A stretch of DNA of 64,000 bases from VAZQ01 sp963753575 (lineage in GTDB: Bacteria; Pseudomonadota; Alphaproteobacteria; Rhizobiales; Xanthobacteraceae), in contig CAVWCR010000003.1 in assembly GCA_963753575.1 (NCBI GenBank), positions 4,712,001-4,776,000 on the forward strand, given 5' to 3'. Shown piece after piece: positions 37,149 to 46,602 of the stretch. Under the pieces are notes generated by a model that ran no database searches, was not told the DNA's origin, and saw nothing but the letters and a program-made list of their open reading frames with translations. Every line of letters starts with the position of its first letter. The stretch's first letter is position 1. The position numbers were made by a program, and so were the translations under genes.

Positions 37149-38255
37149 ATGGCGAACGCCAAGGCACACGATTCGCTCATTACCGAGCTCGAGCGCGCGA
37201 CCCACAGCGGCTCGCCCGAACGATGCGCCGAGACGCTCAGGCGCGTGACCGATCTCTTTCTCACCGGCGCCGATCGCTACAGCGAGGACCAGGTCCTGCT
37301 GTTCGAGAACGTGCTGGAGCTCCTGGTCAAGCGCATCGAGCGGCGCGCGCGCGGGGAGCTGAGCACGCGGCTGGCGCTGGTCGACAATGCTCCGATCCGG
37401 ATCATCCGGCGGCTCGCGCTCGATGACGAAATCTCGGTCGCAGAGCCGGTGTTGCGCCAGTCGGCGCGGCTGAGCGACAACGATCTGATCGAGATCGCGC
37501 GTACCAAGAGCCAAGGGCATCTGCTGGCGATTTCAGCTCGTCAGCGCATCAATGACGCAGTCACCGACGTGCTGCTCGACCGCGGCAACCGTGTGGTCAT
37601 CCACAAGCTCGCGAGCAACGCGGGCGCCCATTTCTCCGAGTTCGGCTTCACCACCCTGGTGCTCAAGGCCGAGGCCGACGAGTCCCTCGCCGAGGCCGTC
37701 GGGCTGCGGCTCGATGTGCCGAGCCATCTGTTCGAACAGCTCCTCAAGCAGGCGACCAAGACTGTGCGAAAGCGGCTGTTGTCCTTGGCGCCGCCCGAAA
37801 CCCAGCGCGAGATCCGGCGGGTGCTTGCCACGGTGTCGAAGGAGATCGGCTGGGAGGCCACCGCGCCGCGCGACTTCACGCCTGCGCAGGAGCGCGTGCA
37901 CGCCATGCACGAGCGCGGCGAGCTCAACGAGGCGGCCCTCTTGGAGTTCGCAAGACAGCATAAGTACGAAGAGATGGTGGTCGCGCTGTCGCTGTTGTGC
38001 TCGGCGCCCATCGAGGTGATCGATCCGATCATGGGCAGTCCGCGCGACGATGGCCTGCTGGTGCCCTGCCGGGTCGCCAATTTGAGCTGGTCAACCGTTG
38101 ACACGATGCTCCAGCATCGCGGCGTGCATCTGGCGTTGACCGAGCATGATCGCGACACGATCCGGGCCGAATATGCCAAGCTTTCGCAGGCCACCGCGCA
38201 AAGGCTATTGGGCTTCTGGCAGGCGCAGGCGCAAGCGGCCGGCGCGCGGCATTGA
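37149..38255 (+). CDS. DUF2336 protein
   Basis: A 368-aa all-helical DUF2336 protein, found mainly in alphaproteobacteria. Typical blocks: LLVKRIERRARGELSTRLAL, APIRIIRRLALDDEISVAEP, VLRQSARLSDNDLIEIARTK and SQGHLLAISARQRINDAVTD. The repeats look HEAT-like, and a role in signalling or regulation is suspected but unproven. ATG 37149 (MANAKAHDSL) is chosen; 24 upstream residues in frame are atypical. Convergent with holA, 32 bp apart. Confidence 0.85.
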   Translation: MANAKAHDSLITELERATHSGSPERCAETLRRVTDLFLTGADRYSEDQVLLFENVLELLVKRIERRARGELSTRLALVDNAPIRIIRRLALDDEISVAEPVLRQSARLSDNDLIEIARTKSQGHLLAISARQRINDAVTDVLLDRGNRVVIHKLASNAGAHFSEFGFTTLVLKAEADESLAEAVGLRLDVPSHLFEQLLKQATKTVRKRLLSLAPPETQREIRRVLATVSKEIGWEATAPRDFTPAQERVHAMHERGELNEAALLEFARQHKYEEMVVALSLLCSAPIEVIDPIMGSPRDDGLLVPCRVANLSWSTVDTMLQHRGVHLALTEHDRDTIRAEYAKLSQATAQRLLGFWQAQAQAAGARH

Positions 38256-38287
38256 TCCAACGCCGAAATCTGCCGGACCGGTTGATC

Positions 38288-39313
38288 TTACCCCTTTGTG
38301 CGTGCCTGCACGGCGAGCGAAAGCAGCGCGCGTTGCGCGATCGGCTCGCTCACGTCGGCGCGGGCATGCTGGCGGCGCGCTTCGAGCGCGGCCTCGGCCA
38401 GCTGGCTCATCGCGCGCGCGAGACGCGGCGTGCTCCAGGCCCGCAGCGCCGCCTCGACCAACGGCTTGCGGCTGAAATGCATGCGCATCTCGTCGGCGGC
38501 CGCACCGGCGGAATGACCCGCATCAACCGAAAGCCGCGCCCGGTGCAGCATCGCCACATGCCGGATCGCCGCTGCCACGATGGCGGAAGGCGCGGTGCCG
38601 GCGGTGCGCGCCTTGGCGAACTGGAACTCGACGTCGGCGGTCTTGCCCGCGAAGGCGGCATCGAGCAACTCATCGAGCGCAAGCGCGGAGGCGTCGGCGC
38701 TGACCGCGATCACGTCCTCAAGCTCGACGCGCGGGCGGCCACGGGCGTAGAGCGCGAGCTTTTCGATCTCGCTGCGCGAAGCGAGCCGGTCACCGCCCAG
38801 CAGCGGAAGGAGAGCGGCGCGCGCCTCCGGCGCGATGGTGAGGCCCGACTGGCGCATCTCGGTGTCGATCAGGCGATCGAGCGTCTTCTGGTCATCCTCG
38901 TAGCAAGGCAGCGCCGCGGCGTTCTTGGCGCGCTCGCACAGCGCGCGCAGCGGTGCGTTGCGACGCAGATCGCCCGCCTCGATCACCACCCGGCAGTCGG
39001 GGGATGCCGCGGCGAGCAGCGCCTCGACCGCGGGCGCGATGTTGCGCGAGCCGACCTTGACCCAGACCGCGCGGCGGCCGCCGAACAGCGGGATCGTGTT
39101 GGCCTCCTCGACCAGCCGCGTCGGCTCGGTGGCGAGATCGTCGCCGTCAAGGCGCGCGAGCGAGAACGGATCGTTGACGTCGTCGACCGAGGCGCGGATC
39201 AGCGCCTCCGCGCGCTCGCGCACGAGGCCGCAGTCCGGCCCGAACACCAGCACGACGGGCTGCGCCGGCTTGGCCACGAAGGCATCGACTTGATGGGCTT
39301 TCAGGGCGACCAT
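38288..39313 (-). CDS. holA: DNA polymerase III subunit delta
   Basis: A 341-aa HolA, the clamp-loader subunit that opens the beta clamp. Typical blocks are VVLVFGPDCGLVRERAEALI, DPFSLARLDGDDLATEPTRL, IPLFGGRRAVWVKVGSRNIA and LLPLLGGDRLASRSEIEKLA. ATG 39313 begins MVALKAHQVDAF; 27 residues of upstream frame translate intergenic repeats. In relatives lptE lies between leuS and holA; here only 251 bp of repeat-filled DNA does. Confidence 0.93.
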   Translation of the reverse strand: MVALKAHQVDAFVAKPAQPVVLVFGPDCGLVRERAEALIRASVDDVNDPFSLARLDGDDLATEPTRLVEEANTIPLFGGRRAVWVKVGSRNIAPAVEALLAAASPDCRVVIEAGDLRRNAPLRALCERAKNAAALPCYEDDQKTLDRLIDTEMRQSGLTIAPEARAALLPLLGGDRLASRSEIEKLALYARGRPRVELEDVIAVSADASALALDELLDAAFAGKTADVEFQFAKARTAGTAPSAIVAAAIRHVAMLHRARLSVDAGHSAGAAADEMRMHFSRKPLVEAALRAWSTPRLARAMSQLAEAALEARRQHARADVSEPIAQRALLSLAVQARTKG

Positions 39314-39320
39314 TTGCTCG

Positions 39321-39385
39321 GCGAATAGTGAGTAGCGAATAGGGAATGGCGAGTAGCGCGTGGTGAGTTGGGAGTTGGGATTAGA
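39321..39385. repeat. GAATAG/GAGTAG short repeat array (family D)
   Basis: Imperfect repeats of a GCGAATAG/GCGAGTAG/GGGAATGG type fill this stretch right upstream of holA; a similar array, partly inverted, lies at 48053-48137. It is simple-sequence intergenic DNA of unknown role. Confidence 0.75.
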
Positions 39386-39407
39386 ACTAGGCAAGGGCTA
39401 TGTTGCT

Positions 39408-39516
39408 GTCGTCCCCGCGCAAGCGGGGGCCCATAACCACCGATATTTCAGTTTATCGCCGGCCGTGCCACATCGCGAGCACAGGGCGTATGGGTCCCCG
39501 CCTGCGCGGGGACGAC
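39408..39516. repeat. 109-bp inverted-repeat element (family A, copy 2)
   Basis: The arms at 39408-39435 and 39489-39516 match those of the copies at 34041 and 47103 with one or two changes. It occupies the leuS-holA gap where lptE is normally found. Confidence 0.9.
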
Positions 39517-39564
39517 AGTAACTACCTCCGAGTCACTATTTCCCTGCTCCCTACTCGCTCTCCT

Positions 39565-42189
39565 TCACGCCACCACGTTCACGATCCGCTGCGGCACCAC
39601 GATCACCTTTTTGGGCGGCTTGCCGTCGAGCGCGCGCTGGACCGGCTCGAGCGCCAGCACCGCGGCCTCGATCTCGGCGTTTTTGGCATCGCGCGCGACC
39701 GTCACGTCGGCGCGCTTCTTGCCGTTGACCTGCACCGGCAGCGTGACGGTGGTTTCGACCAGCAATTCAGGCTCAAGCCGCGGCCAGGCTTCGGTCGCCG
39801 CCAGGGTCTTGTGGCCGAGCGCGGCCCAGCATTCTTCGGCGAGGTGCGGCATCATCGGATTGAACAGCCGCACGAGAATTTCGGCCGCTTCCCTGGCGGC
39901 CCAGCGATAGTCAGGCGTCGGCGCCGTCTCGACCGCGCCGATCGAGCCCGAGAGCGCATTGGCGAACTCATAGATGTGGGCAACGCACACGTTGAAATGC
40001 AGCTTCTCGACCGCGTCCGAGACCTTGGCGAGTGCACCATGCGATGCCTTGCGCAGCGAAAGCGCCGCCTCACCGAACTGTGCGGGGCGTTCCGCCGGCG
40101 CGTCCTTGGCGATGTCGGCGGCCTCGGCGACCAGCCGCCACAGCCTTTGGGTAAAGCGCCAAGCGCCCTGCACGCCGCGCTCGGTCCATTCCACGTCGCG
40201 CTCGGGCGGTGAATCCGACAGCATGAACCAGCGCGCCACATCGGCGCCGTAGCTGCTCATAATGTCGTCGGGGTCGATGGTGTTCCGTTTCGACTTCGAC
40301 ATCTTCTCGATCGGGCCGATCTCGACCGGCGCGCCGGTCGCGGCAAGCGTGGCGCGGCGTTCCTCGCCCACCGTCTCGATCTTGACCTCGGCCGGCATCA
40401 CCCATTCGCCGTCCGAGCGATAGGTCTCGTGCACCACCATGCCTTGCGTGAACAGGCCGGCGAACGGCTCGTCGAGCCCGAGGTGGCCGGTCGCCTTCAT
40501 GGCGCGGGTGAAGAAGCGGCTATAGAGCAGATGCAGGATCGCGTGCTCGATGCCGCCGATGTACTGGTCGACCGGCAGCCATTGGTCGACAACCTTGCGG
40601 TCGGTCGGCGCCGCCTTGTTCCACGGGTCGGTGAAGCGCGCATAGTACCAGGACGAGTCGACAAACGTGTCCATGGTGTCGGTCTCGCGCCGCGCCGCCT
40701 TGCCGCATTGCGGGCAGTGCACGTTCTTCCAGGTCGGGTGTCGGTCGAGCGGGTTGCCGGGCTTGTCGAAGGTGACGTCCTCAGGGAGCTTCACCGGCAA
40801 GTCCTGCTCCGGCACCGGCACGACGCCGCAGGCTTCGCAGTGGATGATCGGGATCGGGCAGCCCCAGTAGCGCTGGCGCGAGATGCCCCAGTCGCGCAGC
40901 CTGAAGTTCACCTGCCGCTTGCCGATGGGCGTGTTGCCGCGGGTTTCTTTCTCCAGCCGCTTCGCGACCTCTTCCTTGGCGTCGGCGATGCTCATGCTGT
41001 CGAGGAAGCGCGAGTTGATCAGAAGCCCGTCGCCGTCATAGGCGGTGTCGGTGATGACAAAGGTTTTCGGGTCCTGTCCGGGCGGGCACACCACCGGCGT
41101 GTTGCCGAGCCCGTACTTGTTGACGAAGTCGAGGTCGCGCTGGTCGTGCGCCGGGCAGCCGAAGATCGCGCCGGTGCCGTACTCCATCAGGATGAAGTTG
41201 GCGACGTAGACCGGAAGCTTCCACTTCGGATCGAACGGATGGACCGCCCGGATGCCGGTGTCGAAGCCCTGCTTCTCGGCGGTCTCGATGATCTCCTGCG
41301 CGGTGCCGTGGCGCTTGCACTCCGCGATGAAGTCAGCGAGCGCGGGGTTCTTGGCGGCAGCTGCCGCCGCGAGCGGATGATCGGGCGCCAGCGCCATGAA
41401 CTTCGCGCCGAACAAGGTGTCGGGCCGGGTGGTGAAAATCTCAAGCTCGCTCTCGCAGTTGGGCACGGTTGCGGGATCGAGCGCGAAGCGCACGAGCAGG
41501 CCATCAGAACGGCCGATCCAGTTGCGCTGCATCGTGCGCACCTTCTCGGGCCAGCGCTCGAGCTTGTCGAGCGCGTCGAGCAGGTCCTGCGCAAACGCCG
41601 TGATCTTGAAGAACCATTGGGTGAGCACGCGCTGCTCGACCAGCGCGCCCGAGCGCCAGCCGCGGCCCTCGATCACCTGCTCATTGGCGAGCACGGTGTG
41701 GTCGACCGGGTCCCAGTTCACCTTCGACTGCTTGCGCTCGACCAGGCCGGCGCGCAGGAAGTCGAGGAACATCTTCTGCTGGTGCTTGTAGTAGTCGGGA
41801 TCGCAGGTCGCGATCTCGCGCGCCCAGTCGAGCGACAGCCCCATCGACTTGAGCTGGCCCTTCATGGCTTCGATGTTCTGGTAGGTCCAGGCGCGCGGGT
41901 GGACCTTGCGCTCCATGGCGGCGTTCTCGGCCGGCATGCCGAACGCGTCCCAGCCCATCGGATGCAGCACCGCGAAGCCCTTGGCGCGCTTGTAGCGGGC
42001 CACCACGTCGCCCATGGTGTAGTTGCGCACGTGTCCCATGTGGATGCGCCCGGACGGGTAGGGGAACATTTCCAGCACGTAGTGCTTGGGCCGCGGATCG
42101 TCGTTGCGGGTCGTGAAGATCCCGCGCTCGTCCCAGAGTTTCTGCCAGCGCGGCTCGGCGTCGCGGGCGTTGTAGCGTTCGGCGGTCAT
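39565..42189 (-). CDS. leuS: Leucyl-tRNA synthetase
   Basis: An 874-aa class I synthetase that charges tRNA-Leu. HIGH-type motif FPYPSGRIHMGHVRNYTMGD, editing-domain threonine-rich block EIFTTRPDTLFGAKFMALAP, zinc-like CxxC pairs (CEACGVVP, CPQCGKA), and KMSKSKRNTIDPDDIM. Full length for the family. Downstream the gene is followed by repeats and holA. Confidence 0.97.
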   Translation of the reverse strand: MTAERYNARDAEPRWQKLWDERGIFTTRNDDPRPKHYVLEMFPYPSGRIHMGHVRNYTMGDVVARYKRAKGFAVLHPMGWDAFGMPAENAAMERKVHPRAWTYQNIEAMKGQLKSMGLSLDWAREIATCDPDYYKHQQKMFLDFLRAGLVERKQSKVNWDPVDHTVLANEQVIEGRGWRSGALVEQRVLTQWFFKITAFAQDLLDALDKLERWPEKVRTMQRNWIGRSDGLLVRFALDPATVPNCESELEIFTTRPDTLFGAKFMALAPDHPLAAAAAAKNPALADFIAECKRHGTAQEIIETAEKQGFDTGIRAVHPFDPKWKLPVYVANFILMEYGTGAIFGCPAHDQRDLDFVNKYGLGNTPVVCPPGQDPKTFVITDTAYDGDGLLINSRFLDSMSIADAKEEVAKRLEKETRGNTPIGKRQVNFRLRDWGISRQRYWGCPIPIIHCEACGVVPVPEQDLPVKLPEDVTFDKPGNPLDRHPTWKNVHCPQCGKAARRETDTMDTFVDSSWYYARFTDPWNKAAPTDRKVVDQWLPVDQYIGGIEHAILHLLYSRFFTRAMKATGHLGLDEPFAGLFTQGMVVHETYRSDGEWVMPAEVKIETVGEERRATLAATGAPVEIGPIEKMSKSKRNTIDPDDIMSSYGADVARWFMLSDSPPERDVEWTERGVQGAWRFTQRLWRLVAEAADIAKDAPAERPAQFGEAALSLRKASHGALAKVSDAVEKLHFNVCVAHIYEFANALSGSIGAVETAPTPDYRWAAREAAEILVRLFNPMMPHLAEECWAALGHKTLAATEAWPRLEPELLVETTVTLPVQVNGKKRADVTVARDAKNAEIEAAVLALEPVQRALDGKPPKKVIVVPQRIVNVVA

Positions 42190-42350
42190 CGGCTGCGTGT
42201 CGGCTCCAAAATGGCGGGCCGACTAGGGCATGAAAGGCGCGGATGGGTCAACGGCCCGACCGGACGGTCGAGCCTATTTGAATGGCTGCACGCGCGCGGC
42301 AGGTGCGCGACCCAGTCGAACAATCTGCCAATTGGTTTCGCGCGAACCGC

Positions 42351-44006
42351 TCAGCTTGCCGCCGCGAGCTCGATGCTGCTGTGCGCGACCACCGTGTTGC
42401 GGCCGCGACGCTTGGCGTCGTAGAGCCCGGCGTCGGCTGTTTCGACCAGGACTTCGGGCTTGACGCCGGCGCTTGGCACCATCGAGGCAATGCCGATGCT
42501 GACGCTGAGCTGGCCGAGCGGAGAGTCCGCATTGGTGATGCAAAGCTCCTCGACCGCACGCCGCAGCCGCTCCGCCACAATGCGCGCGCCCGAGAGGCTC
42601 GCCCCCGGCAACAGCAGCGCGAATTCCTCGCCGCCATAACGGGTCGGGAGGTCGCCCGGCCGGCAGGCGAAGTCGGTCAGGAGCTTGCCGACTCGCCGCA
42701 GGCAGGCGTCGCCTTCGACGTGGCCGTAGCGATCGTTGAACAGCTTGAAGTGATCGACGTCGATCATCAGCAGTCCAACCGGTGCGCGGCCGGCCTGTCT
42801 CCAGGCCTGCGCGAGCAATTCATCAAAGCTGCGACGGTTGGCGAGACCGGAGAGCGGGTCGACCGACGCGAGCTGCTCGAGGTGCTCGTTCGCGGAGCGC
42901 AGCTCTCCTTCGCGCTCGGCGAGCTTCTGCGCCATGTCGTTGAGCGCCGCCGCGAGTGGCGCGAATTCCTTCGCCCATCGCTGCCGTTCGGGGCGCGCGC
43001 TAAGCTCGCCACGTCCAAGTCGCGTTGCGGTGCGCGCCAGCGAACGGATCGGATCGACGATCAGCCGCTCACCGCCGATCCAGGCGATCAAGAGCACGAG
43101 GATTCCGAAGAAACCGAGGTTCAGATAGGCGATCTGGATCTCGCGGTCGACCTGGCGCAGCACGTCGGCCTCCGGCAGCCCGACCACCAGGCGGGCATCG
43201 CTCGCGGGCACGTGCACGAAACCATAGATGCGGCGGACACCATCGAGCCCTTCGACTCGCACGGTTCCTTCGGCGGCGTAGCCAATCTCCTGAAGGAGAG
43301 GCGTGTCCTCCACGGACTTGCCGACCCAATCGGCGGTCTGTCGATCGCCGGCAAGTACCGTCCCGTTGGAGTCGATCAGCATCACGGCGGAACCGGGCCG
43401 CTGCTCGAGCGAGGATATGAGCGTGCCGACCCATTGCAGGTCGACGGAGGCCACCATCACGGCGTTGACCCCCGGGTCGAGCGCCTGCGCCGGATAGGCC
43501 GCGATGATGGCGGGCGATTGGGTGGCGCGGCCGACCAGATAGTCGCTGACGACGAAATCGCGCGTGCGGATGGCTTCGTTGTAGTGCGGGCGATCCGACA
43601 TATCGAGGCCGATCGCCGCAGGCAGCGTCGCGCATTGGATCCGGCCGTCGGCGCCGATGATCGACATGCCCTTGATCCACGGCACGTTGGCCACGAGGTC
43701 CTTCATATAGAGATTGCAGGTTTCGCCGCGGGCCAGCATCGCCACATAGGCGCGCGCCGTGACTTGCAGCATGGCACGCACCGCGGTGATGATCTCGTTC
43801 TGGCCTTCAGCCCCGCGCCGGGTCAGGTTGAGCACTTCGGTGGCGGTCGCCTTGATGCGTTCGCTGCGACTGGTTTCGAGCAGCCGGACACGGTCGATCA
43901 TGAGCGGGACGACAATGAGCAACGCAAGCACGACCAGTCGGCTGCGAATGCTGAGAAACTGGGTGCCGCGCCGCGCTGGGCGACCGCGGCGAAAGAAGTC
44001 GAACAT
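42351..44006 (-). CDS. Membrane-bound diguanylate cyclase (Cache-HAMP-GGDEF)
   Basis: A 551-aa sensor cyclase. TM1 is about 20-40 (RLVVLALLIVVPLMIDRV), a dCache-type periplasmic domain follows (VPWIKGMSIIGADGRIQCAT, DYLVGRATQSPAIIAAYPAQ), TM2 is near 290 (LNLGFFGILVLLIAWIGGER), then HAMP and GGDEF. The active site reads RYGGEEFALLLPG, and an RxxD inhibitory site (RPGD) sits five residues before it, so c-di-GMP synthesis with product feedback is expected. Start at 44006 (MFDFFRRGR) or 44030 is possible; longer frames translate a repeat. Confidence 0.9.
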   Translation of the reverse strand: MFDFFRRGRPARRGTQFLSIRSRLVVLALLIVVPLMIDRVRLLETSRSERIKATATEVLNLTRRGAEGQNEIITAVRAMLQVTARAYVAMLARGETCNLYMKDLVANVPWIKGMSIIGADGRIQCATLPAAIGLDMSDRPHYNEAIRTRDFVVSDYLVGRATQSPAIIAAYPAQALDPGVNAVMVASVDLQWVGTLISSLEQRPGSAVMLIDSNGTVLAGDRQTADWVGKSVEDTPLLQEIGYAAEGTVRVEGLDGVRRIYGFVHVPASDARLVVGLPEADVLRQVDREIQIAYLNLGFFGILVLLIAWIGGERLIVDPIRSLARTATRLGRGELSARPERQRWAKEFAPLAAALNDMAQKLAEREGELRSANEHLEQLASVDPLSGLANRRSFDELLAQAWRQAGRAPVGLLMIDVDHFKLFNDRYGHVEGDACLRRVGKLLTDFACRPGDLPTRYGGEEFALLLPGASLSGARIVAERLRRAVEELCITNADSPLGQLSVSIGIASMVPSAGVKPEVLVETADAGLYDAKRRGRNTVVAHSSIELAAAS

Positions 44007-44141
44007 CGACAGGACCCGGGCCAAAGCCATAGCGTATGGAAATTGACCATAGCGAACAGAAATGAAGGTCAGTTTGGAGGTATCGATAAAGTTTGAGGCA
44101 ATTTGTAACGGTTCGGCTAGCAGACCGCTAAAAACTCTCCC

Positions 44142-44297
44142 GATGTCATTCCGGGGCCGGCCGAAGGCCGGAGCCCGGAATCCGTAGCCCCTGTATTTCC
44201 TCAACAATCAAAGCAGGGGTTGTGGATTCCGGCCCTCGCGGAGCCTGTCATCGGGCCGCGCTACGCGCGGACCCGTTGGCTCGGCCGGAATGACATC
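44142..44297. repeat. 156-bp element with 13-bp terminal inverted repeats (family C)
   Basis: The ends GATGTCATTCCGG (44142-44154) and CCGGAATGACATC (44285-44297) are perfect inverted copies. Internally GGCCGGCCGAAGGCCGG and two GGATTCCGG-type words add further symmetry. MITE-like; no coding content. Confidence 0.85.
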
Positions 44298-44324
44298 CGA
44301 GAACTTTTTCAGCAACCTGCTAAT

Positions 44325-44381
44325 GCCCCCGCTTTTGAAGTTCGTGAGTCGGTGTTGTGGGAACTTCAGATCGGCGGCACT
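44325..44381. repeat. GAAGTTC-family palindrome (family B, single copy)
   Basis: TGAAGTTCG...GGAACTTCAGATCGGCGGCACT matches half-elements found at 49054, 49167, 63738 and 63831. It lies just before yggS. Confidence 0.7.
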
Positions 44382-44409
44382 AGATCGGAAGGAGCTTGGG
44401 ACCCGACTG

Positions 44410-45081
44410 ATGGAAACGATCGAATCGCAATCTCGGCTGGCGGCGGTGCGCCAGGAGGTTGACCAGGCCTGCCGGGCCGCCGGCCGCGACCCAGGCTCGG
44501 TCACGCTCATAGCGGTGTCGAAGACGTTCGAGGCCAGCGCGATCGAGCCGGTCATCGCGGCCGGTCAGCGCGTGTTCGGCGAGAACCGGGTGCAGGAGGC
44601 GAAAGCGAAATGGCCGGCGCTGCAGGCCCGTCATCCCGGCATCGAGCTCCACCTGATCGGCCCCTTGCAGTCGAACAAGGTCAAGGAAGCGGTCGCTTTG
44701 TTCGACGCGATCCATTCGGTCGACCGGGCGAGCCTGTGCGAGGCGCTTGCCAAGGAGATGGCGAGGCTGGACCGCTGGCCGACCCTGTTTGTCGAAATCA
44801 ATACCGGCGGGGAGGCGCAGAAGGCTGGCGTGCTGCCCGAACAGGCGGATGACTTTCTGCATGCCTGTCGCGAGCGTTATGGCTTGTCGATCGCCGGCCT
44901 GATGTGCATTCCACCGTTCAATGAACCGCCCGCGCCGCATTTTGCGCTGACCGCCAAGATTGCGGCACGCCAAGGCCTCAAGCTGTTGTCGATGGGGATG
45001 AGCGCGGACTTCCCGACCGCGATCGCGTTCGGAGCCACGCATGTCCGTGTCGGGACCGCTATTTTCGGGACCCGCGACTGA
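44410..45081 (+). CDS. PLP homeostasis protein, YggS/PLPBP family
   Basis: A 223-aa alanine-racemase-like barrel protein that binds PLP and buffers vitamin B6 and amino-acid pools. PLP lysine in TLIAVSKTFEASAIEPVI, then GENRVQEAKAKWPAL, ELHLIGPLQSNKVKEAV, SVDR, LFVEINTGGEAQKAGV, GLMCIPPF and the phosphate-binding LSMGMSADFPTAIAFGATHV. ATG 44410 is the family start. Its 3' end is 3 nt from the convergent L,D-transpeptidase. Confidence 0.95.
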   Translation: METIESQSRLAAVRQEVDQACRAAGRDPGSVTLIAVSKTFEASAIEPVIAAGQRVFGENRVQEAKAKWPALQARHPGIELHLIGPLQSNKVKEAVALFDAIHSVDRASLCEALAKEMARLDRWPTLFVEINTGGEAQKAGVLPEQADDFLHACRERYGLSIAGLMCIPPFNEPPAPHFALTAKIAARQGLKLLSMGMSADFPTAIAFGATHVRVGTAIFGTRD

Positions 45082-45084
45082 CCT

Positions 45085-45618
45085 CTAGAAATGAATCAAA
45101 ATTCGCGTCTTGGGCCCGGACCGTGTCAGGAGCTGTCTGAGGTCGCGGGCCGCAAGCGCCACGCATCCCGCAGTCGGTGACCGGTCCGGCCGCGCCACGT
45201 GCAGGAACACGGCGCTGCCATGCCCGGCCACCCGCGGCCTGGCGTTGTGGTCGATCTCGATGATGAGGTCGTAGAGCCGGTCGTCGCGCCAGAGCCGGTC
45301 GCCCGGTTCCTTGGCCGAGCGCCGGAACGGCCGGTTGTAGCGGCGGTCGCGACTGTCCTCGCACCAGGCCACATCGGGGTCGATGCGGATGGTTGGCAGC
45401 AGTGTCGGCGGCCGCGGGCCGCGGTCGTGCCGCCACCACAGCCGCCGCAGCCGGAAGCAGCCCCGGGGGGTGGCGCCATCACCCTCGCGCTTGTTCGCCC
45501 GGATGCCGGAACGTCCGAGCACGACCGGGATGGCGAGCTCTCCTGCCAGCAGCACCCCGCGGCTGCGTTGGCCCGGCTTGGTGCGCACCCGCAGAAGTGA
45601 TAAGGCAATGCGGCGCAT
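45085..45618 (-). CDS. L,D-transpeptidase-family (YkuD) protein
   Basis: A 177-aa YkuD-domain protein. The active-site motif HxxxxxxxxxxxxxSxGC is present as GHGSAVFLHVARPDRSPTAG-CVAL, with upstream RANKREGDGATPRGCFRLRR typical of the stand-alone family. L,D-transpeptidases cross-link peptidoglycan or attach proteins to it, but this short form has no obvious signal peptide, so export or role is unclear. ATG 45618 starts MRRIALSLLRV; an earlier start is not supported. Confidence 0.85.
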   Translation of the reverse strand: MRRIALSLLRVRTKPGQRSRGVLLAGELAIPVVLGRSGIRANKREGDGATPRGCFRLRRLWWRHDRGPRPPTLLPTIRIDPDVAWCEDSRDRRYNRPFRRSAKEPGDRLWRDDRLYDLIIEIDHNARPRVAGHGSAVFLHVARPDRSPTAGCVALAARDLRQLLTRSGPKTRILIHF

Positions 45619-45886
45619 GGGGTTTTTCTGGTTCCGGGGGCCGGGATCGGCGCCGCAGGGCGGCAACTGCCGCTTTGCTCTCGGGGCGTGGAATGGTCTA
45701 CTGTCAAGCCATCCGGCGGCTGGGAACCTTCTGGCCACCACATTCGTTTGGCGGCTTGCCCATATAGGGCCTTAAAGGCCGGATTCACAAAGGCCAAATC
45801 CACGCTAAAATCACACGCTTGCCCTGTATCCCGTGGGCGCAAAGGTGCGAACGTTGGAATACCAGCCCCTCCTCTCAGAGCGTTCG

Positions 45887-46573
45887 ATGACGAATGTCCG
45901 TAGAATCCTGATCGTTGATGATGACCCGGAGTTGCGCGACGCGCTGGTCGAGCAGCTTGCGTTGCATGAGGAATTCGAGTCGATTGCGGTCGAGAACGGC
46001 ACCAAGGCTGTCCAGGCCGCCAAGACCGATCAGATCGATCTCGTGATCATGGATGTTGGCTTGCCCGACATCGACGGACGGGAGGCCGTTCGCATCCTGC
46101 GCAAGGGCGGCTTCAAGGCGCCGATCATCCTGTTGACGGGCCATGATACCGATTCCGACACAATTCTGGGCCTTGAATCAGGTGCCAATGATTACGTCAC
46201 CAAGCCGTTCCGGTTTGCAGTGCTGCTGGCGCGCATCCGCGCTCAATTGCGCCAGCACGAAGCCAGCGAGGATGCGGTATTCACGATCGGGCCGTTCACG
46301 TTCCGGCCGAGCTCGAAGCTCCTGCTCAACGCCAAGGGCAACAAGGTTCGATTGACCGAAAAGGAGACCGCGATCCTGCGCTTTCTCTACCGGGCCGGCC
46401 AGAAACCGGTGTCGCGCGAGACGCTGCTGCAGGAGGTGTGGGGCTACAATTCAGGGGTCACGACACACACCCTGGAAACCCACATCTACCGGTTGCGACA
46501 GAAAGTCGAGCGCGATGCCACGACCCCGACTATCCTGGTGACCGAGACCGGCGGCTATAAACTGGTGCCGTGA
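45887..46573 (+). CDS. OmpR-family response regulator (orphan)
   Basis: A 228-aa regulator: receiver ILIVDDDPELRDALVEQLAL with phospho-acceptor Asp in LVIMDVGLPDIDGREA and Lys in DYVTKPFRFAVLLARIRAQL, then a winged-helix domain VRLTEKETAILRFLYRAGQK / THTLETHIYRLRQKVERDAT. It closely resembles a regulator conserved in Hyphomicrobiales and sometimes called CenR, linked to envelope control, but no histidine kinase is adjacent. ATG 45887 is preferred; a GTG 54 nt upstream is possible. Followed after 29 nt by a cyclic-nucleotide-binding gene. Confidence 0.93.
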   Translation: MTNVRRILIVDDDPELRDALVEQLALHEEFESIAVENGTKAVQAAKTDQIDLVIMDVGLPDIDGREAVRILRKGGFKAPIILLTGHDTDSDTILGLESGANDYVTKPFRFAVLLARIRAQLRQHEASEDAVFTIGPFTFRPSSKLLLNAKGNKVRLTEKETAILRFLYRAGQKPVSRETLLQEVWGYNSGVTTHTLETHIYRLRQKVERDATTPTILVTETGGYKLVP

Positions 46574-46602
46574 TTTCGTCAGGTACGTGATCTCGTCAGG
46601 CG

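Larger units (their letters stand above)
44007..44409. other. Repeat-filled gap between the cyclase and yggS genes
   Basis: This divergent gap carries two elements listed separately (156-bp element at 44142-44297 and a GAAGTTC-family copy at about 44325-44381). The remaining ~130 bp next to the cyclase are AT-richer and should hold its promoter. Confidence 0.5.
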
